From: Micrococcales bacterium
Lineage (GTDB): Bacteria; Actinomycetota; Actinomycetes; S36-B12; UBA5976
NCBI GenBank assembly: GCA_024640585.1
Contig: JAHEEQ010000163.1
Span: 1 to 13,673 of the forward strand
Length of the DNA: 13,673 nt
Reading direction: 5' to 3'
Part shown: positions 8,539 to 13,673 of the stretch, one piece after another
How the letters are laid out: every line of letters begins with the position of its first letter
Numbering within the stretch: position 1 is the first letter of the stretch
Notes under the pieces: model-generated
The model's database searches: none
Seen by the model: the letters and a program-made list of their open reading frames with translations, nothing else
What the model was told of the DNA's origin: nothing
Program-made: the position numbers and the translations under genes

Positions 8539-9373
8539 TGTCTGAATCTCGCCAAGATTTAGTAGGAAGACGGAACTTTTTCACCAATCGATCGGCAAAT
8601 GATGTGCTGTGGATACGTGCGAACTGGAGATCGTGTGCACTTCCAGTCACAATTACTAAATCACCAAATTCAAGTGCGAAATTTCTGCGCCCATCAAGCG
8701 TGATTGAAGCCTTATCTGACAGGATTTCACTTTGCAAAACGGAAGATGGATCAAATACCAGTGGACGCGCGAATAGGGCATGTGCCGCTACTGGAACCGT
8801 AATAATTGCTTTCGTGTTAGGCCAAAGAATCGGCCCACCAGCGCTGAAAGCGTAAGCAGTTGAACCGGTTGAGGTTGAAACAATTAACCCATCACCCGAG
8901 AATGCCATCAAAACTGTGTTGTCGACCGAAACTCGAAGTTCTGTCATAAGTTCTGGAGCAACTTTTTCTATTGCAGCGTCATTTATTGCAAAACTCTCAA
9001 AAACTGTTTTTCCTTGTCGAATGATTTTGATATCGATCATGGTTCGGAATTCAGTTTGCCATTTCCTATTTACAATTGCATCGACAGCTGAAGGGACATC
9101 AGTAATTTCTGCTTCCGCTAAGAAACCAACTCTGCCCAAATTTATTCCAAGTATCGGAATATTTACATTTTGCACCATTTCAACGGCTTTGAGAATGGTT
9201 CCATCCCCACCAAGCACAACAACCATTTCAAAATCTCGAACTAAATCCGAATTTTCGGTATTTAATTCAATATTTGAAATTTGGAATTTCGCAAGTTCAT
9301 TTGAAAGTTGTTCAAAAAGTTTCTGAACAAGTTCACGATCGCTGTGCAGGACTATTCCAATTTGTCTACTCAT
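8531..9373 (-). CDS. nadK: NAD kinase
   Basis: Phosphorylates NAD to NADP (PpnK/NadK family), supplying NADPH precursors. The 280-residue protein has GGDGT at 55-59 (the diacylglycerol-kinase-like phosphate-binding motif), LGINLGRVGFLAE (75-87), the Asn-Asp pair at 131-132 (NDAAIEK) and the glycine-rich GDGLIVSTSTGSTAYAFSAG (160-179) that contacts NAD. The last domain ends VKKFRLPTKSWR, like actinobacterial homologues. The ATG overlaps the tlyA stop by four bases (ATGA), with GAAGGAAGGG just upstream as ribosome binding site; the 3' end overlaps recN by 8 bases. tlyA-nadK-recN is a conserved actinobacterial trio. Confidence 0.97.
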   Translation of the reverse strand: MSRQIGIVLHSDRELVQKLFEQLSNELAKFQISNIELNTENSDLVRDFEMVVVLGGDGTILKAVEMVQNVNIPILGINLGRVGFLAEAEITDVPSAVDAIVNRKWQTEFRTMIDIKIIRQGKTVFESFAINDAAIEKVAPELMTELRVSVDNTVLMAFSGDGLIVSTSTGSTAYAFSAGGPILWPNTKAIITVPVAAHALFARPLVFDPSSVLQSEILSDKASITLDGRRNFALEFGDLVIVTGSAHDLQFARIHSTSFADRLVKKFRLPTKSWRDSDNA

Positions 9374-10176
9374 TGCGGCCCTTCCTTCACAGCTTCACTT
9401 ACAAGTTGCTCGATTTCGTGCATATCCTTGCAGACAACTCCGCGCTCTAACCACACGAAATACTCAACATTTCCAGATGGACCTGGCAAGCCACTTGCCT
9501 TTACCCCTTTTAAGGCTAAACCAAGGCTTTGCGCTGCTTCAATTACCCCTAAGGTCGCTGAATACCTCAAGGCCGGATCTTTGACTACCCCACCGGCAAC
9601 TAGGTCCTTACCAACTTCAAACTGCGGTTTGACCATCAGGAGCATCTGAACATTTTCGGTTCCCAAAAGACACAGTGCTGGTAAGACCGTCTTTAGTGAG
9701 ATAAATGACAAATCGGAAACAATGCGGCTAGGAACTGAAGAAATATCTGTCGATTTCAAAAATCTTACGTTTGTTCTCTCGACATTCTCAACTCTTGGGT
9801 CTTGCCGAAGTTGCCAAGCAATCTGACCATAGCCAACATCTACCGCAATAACTTTGGCGGCTTTTCTTTCAAGACAAACTTGAGTAAAACCTCCTGTGCT
9901 TGCACCAGCATCAAGGACCACTTCTCCCGCAATTGAAAAACCTTTGTCTTCAAACTCTTCAAGGGCGCTTAACAATTTGATTGCTCCGCGGGAAACCCAT
10001 TTAGAATCCGATGATTCTCTGACAACTATTGAAATGTTATTTGCAACCTGCCGAGATGATTTGTTCGAAACTACTCCATCAACAAGCACAAATCCACTCT
10101 CGATTAACTCTTGAGCGTGTTCGCGAGATCTGGCTAATTTACGTCGAACTAATTCCGCATCTAGACGAACTAGCAT
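9370..10176 (-). CDS. tlyA: 16S/23S rRNA 2'-O-methyltransferase TlyA
   Basis: SAM-dependent enzyme that in M. tuberculosis methylates 16S C1409 and 23S C1920 at the subunit interface; its loss gives capreomycin and viomycin resistance. The 268-residue protein has an N-terminal S4 domain (about 1-60, LDAELVRRKLARSREHAQEL), the SAM motif VLDAGASTGGFTQVCL (87-102) and AVDVGYGQIAWQLR. The catalytic tetrad is complete: Lys67, Asp155, Lys183, Glu238, almost the same numbering as the mycobacterial enzyme. The interdomain linker reads SKWV (58-61) where RxWV is described, so the linker arginine is replaced. The gene follows the small hypothetical by six bases without a clear SD and overlaps nadK by ATGA. 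It lies near an rRNA operon, which may be incidental. Confidence 0.95.
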   Translation of the reverse strand: MLVRLDAELVRRKLARSREHAQELIESGFVLVDGVVSNKSSRQVANNISIVVRESSDSKWVSRGAIKLLSALEEFEDKGFSIAGEVVLDAGASTGGFTQVCLERKAAKVIAVDVGYGQIAWQLRQDPRVENVERTNVRFLKSTDISSVPSRIVSDLSFISLKTVLPALCLLGTENVQMLLMVKPQFEVGKDLVAGGVVKDPALRYSATLGVIEAAQSLGLALKGVKASGLPGPSGNVEYFVWLERGVVCKDMHEIEQLVSEAVKEGPQ

Positions 10177-10182
10177 GAATTT

Positions 10183-10395
10183 TTATGGTAAATCGGCAAG
10201 AGTGTCTTGCAGTCGTCGATGGATATCTTCAAATAGACGATGCTTTTCATCTGTTGAGAGATCAGTACTATCGGAAAGCAAATCAAGAGCGGCATCTACA
10301 CGTTCGTCACCGGTCTTTTCTACGAACATCTGCAAAGGCAAAGTGGCAGTTGTTTCCACTTCGGAAATGCCATCGTTTTCTGTTGAAAACTCCAT
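10183..10395 (-). CDS. conserved small protein, Rv1693-like
   Basis: Function unknown. This 70-residue acidic protein lies between the HAD phosphatase and tlyA, the position of the short Rv1693 protein in M. tuberculosis. The second half, with DERVDAALDLLSDSTDLSTD and LFEDIHRRLQDTLADLP, reads as two amphipathic helices and resembles the conserved 'RVDAAL...FEDVHRRLxDALADL' pattern of actinobacterial proteins from this locus. The first 30 residues are polar and probably flexible. The ATG has GAGAG seven bases upstream, and the stop is six bases before tlyA, suggesting translation as part of the tlyA operon. Homology is from memory of the pattern and position; no enzymatic motif is visible. Confidence 0.72.
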   Translation of the reverse strand: MEFSTENDGISEVETTATLPLQMFVEKTGDERVDAALDLLSDSTDLSTDEKHRLFEDIHRRLQDTLADLP

Positions 10396-10436
10396 TATTT
10401 GCTCTCTTTCTAGCCGATAAGGCGAAACTTACTGTA

Positions 10437-11267
10437 TCAAAAGTCAAAGAATTGGGGCGGCTCTGGCATTAAGAGGCACTTCAAATCTTCCGCCACATAT
10501 GTTGGCTTATTCCTAGGAGATTTGAAGACATCTGCAACTTTGTGGACGCCAGTTAGAACAAGCAAGCTGTCTAAACCGCAATTAACTGCACCCTGAATAT
10601 CGGTATCAATTCGGTCGCCAATTACAAGTGCATTTTTTGCACCGAGTCGTTGAACGGTTTCAGCAAAAAGAGTCGGCTCGGGTTTTCCCGCCACCTTTGG
10701 CTCAACACTGGTTAAGTTTTCTAAGAGTTGAATAAACGCACCATTGCCTGGTCCAAGTCCATATGGAGTTGGAACGGTTGAGTCACGATTTGTGGCAATC
10801 CAAGTCTTCCCGTTTGCAATGGCAAGTGCGGAAGTGTTCAAATCCCACCACGAAGTATCGACCCCATGGCCTTGAATTACACCTTCAACTTCATGCGCGA
10901 TGATTCCATTCGCATCATGATTCTTAGTCGCGCGAATTGGATGAAGTCCGAATTCTTTAACCGCAACTTCTACCCCAATACCGCCAACAACTAAGACTTG
11001 TGAGTTTGGAGGAACCGAAGAAGCAAGTAATCGAGCACCAGCTTGGGCACTTGTAATTACATCTTCATTTGATATTTCCAAACCCAATGATCGTAGATGC
11101 TCGCCTACTTGTGCAGGTGTTCTAGATGCGTTATTTGTTGCTGCAGATATTTTCACCTGACCTGCAACGGCATTTAAAGACTCAATTGCATTTAAAACGG
11201 CAATGTCACCGATATAGACCACGCCATCTAAATCAAGGATAAGCGCGTCATATTTGCCCCAGAGCAT
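10437..11267 (-). CDS. HAD-superfamily phosphatase, subfamily IIA (NagD/Rv1692-like)
   Basis: Likely a small-molecule phosphatase; the positional homologue Rv1692 dephosphorylates glycerol 3-phosphate. The 276-residue protein has all four HAD motifs: DLDGV (12-16; nucleophile Asp12, acid/base Asp14), TNNAS (44-48), Lys195 in AGKPEP, and GDRIDTDI (217-224). The C2-type cap with WIATNRDSTVPTPYGLGPGN (156-175) is typical of HAD-IIA enzymes such as NagD and phosphoglycolate or glycerol-phosphate phosphatases. The start ATG 11267 has only a weak GTAGG upstream, 18 bases after the SSB-like gene. Substrate is inferred from gene order and not fixed by the sequence. Confidence 0.92.
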   Translation of the reverse strand: MLWGKYDALILDLDGVVYIGDIAVLNAIESLNAVAGQVKISAATNNASRTPAQVGEHLRSLGLEISNEDVITSAQAGARLLASSVPPNSQVLVVGGIGVEVAVKEFGLHPIRATKNHDANGIIAHEVEGVIQGHGVDTSWWDLNTSALAIANGKTWIATNRDSTVPTPYGLGPGNGAFIQLLENLTSVEPKVAGKPEPTLFAETVQRLGAKNALVIGDRIDTDIQGAVNCGLDSLLVLTGVHKVADVFKSPRNKPTYVAEDLKCLLMPEPPQFFDF

Positions 11268-11285
11268 GTCGGAAGCCTACTTGAG

Positions 11286-11603
11286 CTACTCCAGTTGCAG
11301 TTTTCCAATCTTTTTTATCGATGTTACTTCAACTTCAATTCGCGATGAATTACCGCCAGGACCTTGCCAATATCTTGAGCGCAGAGCTCCGATTGCTCTA
11401 ACCGCCTGTCCAACTTCTAGTTGTTCAATTTTTGCAACTAACGTTTTTGTTGAATCTTCTAGATTGATCACACATGGAATCGAATCGCTTCCAGATTCTT
11501 CACGCGAAACTTTTATTCGCCAACTTAAAGTCCTGATTCCTGAAGAAAGTTCACGTTCGACTGGGATATGGCTGACAAGGCCTGCTATTTCAACTGTATT
11601 CAT
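11286..11603 (-). CDS. short single-stranded-DNA-binding-like OB-fold protein
   Basis: Probably an OB-fold protein of the SSB family. The 105-residue product begins MNTVEIAGLVSHIPVERELS and later has GQAVRAIGALRSRYWQ (65-80) followed by GPGGNSSRIEVEVTSI (81-96), matching the SSB pattern of a glycine-turn strand followed by an SR-x-EVEV strand. The start is set by a strong ribosome binding site: AGGAG (11613-11609) five bases before ATG 11603. An in-frame ATG at 11669 would add a hydrophobic 22-residue stretch before the fold and spans that SD, so it is rejected. It lacks the long Gly-rich linker and acidic DDDIPF-type tail of canonical SSB, ending KIGKLQLE, so it should not recruit the SSB interactome in the usual way. 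It may serve repair or RNA binding; the housekeeping ssb is presumably elsewhere. Confidence 0.75.
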   Translation of the reverse strand: MNTVEIAGLVSHIPVERELSSGIRTLSWRIKVSREESGSDSIPCVINLEDSTKTLVAKIEQLEVGQAVRAIGALRSRYWQGPGGNSSRIEVEVTSIKKIGKLQLE

Positions 11604-11695
11604 ATCTTCTCCTGATATGAAAATACCTAATAGAAAATTAGCAAACATAAAATGAAGAAACTTGTGCAAAAACAGAATGTATGACTGCTTGTGGA
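11604..11695 (-). promoter_or_regulatory. AT-rich leader before the SSB-like gene
   Basis: This 92-base gap is markedly more AT-rich than its surroundings and ends with the strong AGGAG of the SSB-like gene. It is the largest protein-gene spacer on this side of recN, so a promoter here is plausible. Several TA-rich hexamers are present but none forms a convincing -35/-10 pair. No terminator hairpin with a U-run follows the TPR gene. Confidence 0.25.
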
Positions 11696-12970
11696 CTAAT
11701 TCAATTCAGAGATAAGAACTGCTCTTTCAGCCGCATCCGTTGAATCTTCTGCATCGGAAAGGGATGTTTTCACAAACCAATCTCTAGCTTCATCCAATCG
11801 ATTCAACTGCTGCAATGCGTTTGCGTAGGCATATTTCAAGCGGGTAACCGCAGGACTTTGCTTCTTAGAATGCAGCTCTGGGCATTCCAACGTAGCAAGT
11901 GCTGCTTCAAATTGTTTCAAATCCGCACGCGCTCCCGAGATCACAATTCTAAATTCAATACGTGTGTCAGCATCTAGAGAACGAACTTGATCACTCTTTG
12001 CCAGATTCAAAGCTTTTTCAGGTCTACCAAGTCCGCGTTCACAATCTGCCATAAGTGGCATGAAATGCGGATCGCCTGTAATTCGCTGGTAAGTTCGAAA
12101 TTCATTCAAGGCTTCTGACCATTTTTCATTGTAGTAAGCAGCTAATCCGCACATTTCGCGAACACTTGCCAATCTACTCCCTTGGCTACGAGCTGCAATC
12201 GCATGTTGGTAGGCACGTTCGGCATCATCATCTTCAAGCGCCATCATTGCTGCTGCTAAATGCTTGCCAACATAATCTGCTGCTTTGGCTGAAATATTTC
12301 GTAATTCTGCAAGAACTTGTTTTGGCAAAAGTTTTGTATCTATGTCGTTGGACACTTCAATGAAATTGTCTTCGACCACTTCGCGATTGCGAACTCCGCC
12401 TCGCTCTTTTGCCATGCCAACTGGCGCTCCAGCACTAGTGCCTCGACGTGGATGATTATCAAAACCAGTTTTGCTAGATGGAAGACGTGGCGGACGAGAT
12501 GTTGAACTCCTTGAATCACGTCGTTCGCCGCTGCGACCTTCGACACTACGTGAAGTTCCGCCGCTACGTGAATCTCGGCGGCCGTCTGATGTGCTGTTAC
12601 GACGTTCGTCGCTGCGACCTTCGCCTCTACGAAAATCACGGTCTCCGCCTGAAGTGTTGTTACGGCGTCCACCCCGATTTTCTTCGCGACGATCACCACT
12701 TCGACTGTCGCGCCTGCCGTCTGATGTGCTGTTACGACGTGCATCGCGATTCTCTTCTCGTCGATCGTCATCGCGACGGGAATCTGGGCGACCAAAAGCT
12801 GGTCTTGGAGAGCTTGGTCTGCCAGAAGATGGTCTGCCGGAAGATGGTCTGCCGGAAGATGGACGACCAGAACCCGAACGACTACCGCCGCTGCGCGGTG
12901 CGCCATCACGCGAACTTCCACCGCGATTTCTATCGCTAGATCCGCGACTGTTTGTGTTTCGCTCAGCCAT
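11696..12970 (-). CDS. TPR-like protein with Arg/Ser/Gly-rich disordered N-terminus
   Basis: Function unknown. The 424-residue protein splits into a low-complexity half and a folded half. Residues 1-195 are almost all Arg, Ser, Gly, Asp, Asn and Pro, with four GRPSS pentads (35-54) and a repeated RRNSTSDGRRDSRSG block (78-92 and 123-137) plus a degenerate third copy. Residues about 205-424 are alpha-helical and TPR-like, with helix pairs such as AERAYQHAIAARSQG, WSEALNEFRTYQRITGD and RLDEARDWFVK. The position next to the HAD-IIA gene matches the TPR protein Rv1691. The start ATG 12970 has AGGAG six bases upstream; a longer frame runs through the terminator and 5S gene and is rejected. The RGG/RS-like N-terminus suggests nucleic-acid binding or condensate formation, by composition only. 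It begins 17 bases after the rRNA terminator. Confidence 0.82.
   Translation of the reverse strand: MAERNTNSRGSSDRNRGGSSRDGAPRSGGSRSGSGRPSSGRPSSGRPSSGRPSSPRPAFGRPDSRRDDDRREENRDARRNSTSDGRRDSRSGDRREENRGGRRNNTSGGDRDFRRGEGRSDERRNSTSDGRRDSRSGGTSRSVEGRSGERRDSRSSTSRPPRLPSSKTGFDNHPRRGTSAGAPVGMAKERGGVRNREVVEDNFIEVSNDIDTKLLPKQVLAELRNISAKAADYVGKHLAAAMMALEDDDAERAYQHAIAARSQGSRLASVREMCGLAAYYNEKWSEALNEFRTYQRITGDPHFMPLMADCERGLGRPEKALNLAKSDQVRSLDADTRIEFRIVISGARADLKQFEAALATLECPELHSKKQSPAVTRLKYAYANALQQLNRLDEARDWFVKTSLSDAEDSTDAAERAVLISELN
12581..12740. repeat. 25-bp perfect direct repeat, 135-base period
   Basis: Positions 12581-12605 and 12716-12740 are identical over 25 bases and are offset by exactly 135 bases (45 codons). 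They encode two copies of the RRNSTSDGR block in the disordered N-terminus of the TPR protein. Further partial similarity lies between them (RRNNTSGG). The in-frame period indicates growth of the protein by internal duplication. Confidence 0.9.
12816..12860. repeat. 15-bp tandem repeat, three copies
   Basis: Three tandem units of GGTCTGCCGGAAGAT (the first with one change, CCAGAAGAT) at 12816-12830, 12831-12845 and 12846-12860, with degenerate units on both sides. Each encodes a five-residue Gly-Arg-Pro-Ser-Ser unit on the minus strand. The unit length is a multiple of three, so copy-number change by slippage would keep the frame. Confidence 0.92.
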
Positions 12971-12987
12971 TAGTTTCTCCTGATAAT

Positions 12988-13019
12988 AAAAAAGGGGCCA
13001 CCTTGCGGTGACCCCTTTT
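12988..13019 (-). terminator. intrinsic terminator of the rRNA operon
   Basis: On the minus strand AAAAGGGGTCACC pairs with GGTGGCCCCTTTT around a GCAA tetraloop, followed by a run of six T. All 13 positions pair if one G-U wobble is allowed. On the plus strand that pair becomes a C-A mismatch, so the structure is best suited to minus-strand transcripts, as expected just downstream of 5S rRNA. The adjoining gene's AGGAG starts within a few bases of the T-run. Confidence 0.93.
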
Positions 13020-13028
13020 GAAAAATTG

Positions 13029-13145
13029 CCCGGCGGCGTTCTACTCTCCCACACCTTCACAAGTGCAGTACCATCGACGCAGAGAGGCTTAGCTTCCGGG
13101 TTCGGAATGTAACCGGGCGTTTCCCTCTCGCTATGGCCGCCGAAA
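13029..13145 (-). rRNA. rrf: 5S ribosomal RNA
   Basis: The minus strand reads TTTCGGCGGCCATAGCGAGA near the 5' end and contains the 5S-typical GGTTACATTCCGAACCCGG, GCTAAGCCTCTC and GATGGTACTGCA blocks, ending GGGAGAGTAGAACGCCGCC. The terminal CGGCGG and CCGCCG pair as helix I. About 117 bases, normal size. The ends are estimated to within a few bases. The gene is downstream of 23S and upstream of the terminator. Confidence 0.97.
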
Positions 13146-13239
13146 CTCTATTGAGTTGACAATCGTTCCTCTATTTCTAGAGGGGGTTCCCGACCGTAAC
13201 TCGGGAACCGCACAGTGGACGCGTATCAAAAATTTAAAA
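13146..13239 (-). other. 23S-5S spacer with tandem hairpins
   Basis: The spacer of about 94 bases carries two perfect inverted repeats in tandem: CCTCTA-TTTC-TAGAGG (13168-13183) and GGTTCCCGA-N7-TCGGGAACC (13185-13209). A third, AACTC-TATT-GAGTT (13144-13157), spans the 5S 5' boundary. Such stems are plausible RNase processing or rRNA-maturation signals. No tRNA gene or ORF is present. Confidence 0.6.

Positions 13240-13673
<434 letters not shown>

Noticed and set aside
12471..12983. Long plus-strand reading frames opposite the TPR protein's N-terminus (also 12478-12939) and another minus frame at 12340-12921
   Set aside because: Products are repetitive Arg/Ser/Leu or His/Val/Ala strings produced by reading low-complexity codons in other frames. 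They lack ribosome binding sites, and the minus frame from 12970 joins a TPR-like domain.
12971..13060. N-terminal extension of the TPR protein to 13060
   Set aside because: It runs through the rRNA terminator and into 5S rRNA; a strong AGGAG precedes the ATG at 12970.

Overview
The window looks like a piece of chromosome from a streamlined, low-to-mid-GC actinobacterium. The gene order is the conserved actinobacterial block known from Mycobacterium tuberculosis around Rv1691-Rv1711: TPR protein, HAD phosphatase, Rv1693-type small protein, tlyA, NAD kinase, recN, pyrG, NUDIX, xerD, parA, scpA, scpB, rluB. The AT-leaning base composition, very short spacers, frequent 4- and 8-base gene overlaps and absence of genes usually found in the block suggest a reduced genome, for example a freshwater acI/Nanopelagicales-type lineage. 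That lineage assignment is inference; the actinobacterial assignment is much firmer.

Layout on the minus strand, in the direction of transcription (right to left). The 3' end of a 23S rRNA gene (running off the right edge) is followed by a 5S rRNA and a strong intrinsic terminator. Only 17 bases after the terminator starts a protein with an arginine/serine/glycine-rich disordered N-terminus and a TPR-like C-terminus (11696-12970). Next come a short SSB-like OB-fold protein (11286-11603), a HAD-IIA phosphatase, a 70-residue conserved hypothetical, tlyA, nadK and recN, the last four tightly packed or overlapping. After a roughly 115-base gap come pyrG (TTG start), an ADP-ribose-pyrophosphatase-type NUDIX hydrolase and xerD. 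Beyond an inverted two-gene island follow scpA, scpB and rluB at the left edge.

The only plus-strand genes are parA (2306-3142) and a small DNA-binding protein with a ribbon-helix-helix-like C-terminus (3139-3552). They overlap by ATGA and sit head-to-head with scpA and tail-to-tail with xerD. In the usual actinobacterial arrangement parA reads in the same direction as xerD and scpAB, so this pair appears flipped in place.

Functionally the window joins chromosome organisation and segregation (ScpAB, ParA with its partner, XerD), DNA repair (RecN, perhaps the SSB-like protein), nucleotide and cofactor supply (PyrG, NadK, NUDIX) and ribosome maturation (TlyA, RluB) beside an rRNA operon. I found no mobile element, CRISPR array, tRNA or phage gene. 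The best candidates for something under-described are the flipped parA/RHH module with a palindrome-rich divergent control region, and the arginine-rich TPR protein directly behind the rRNA terminator.
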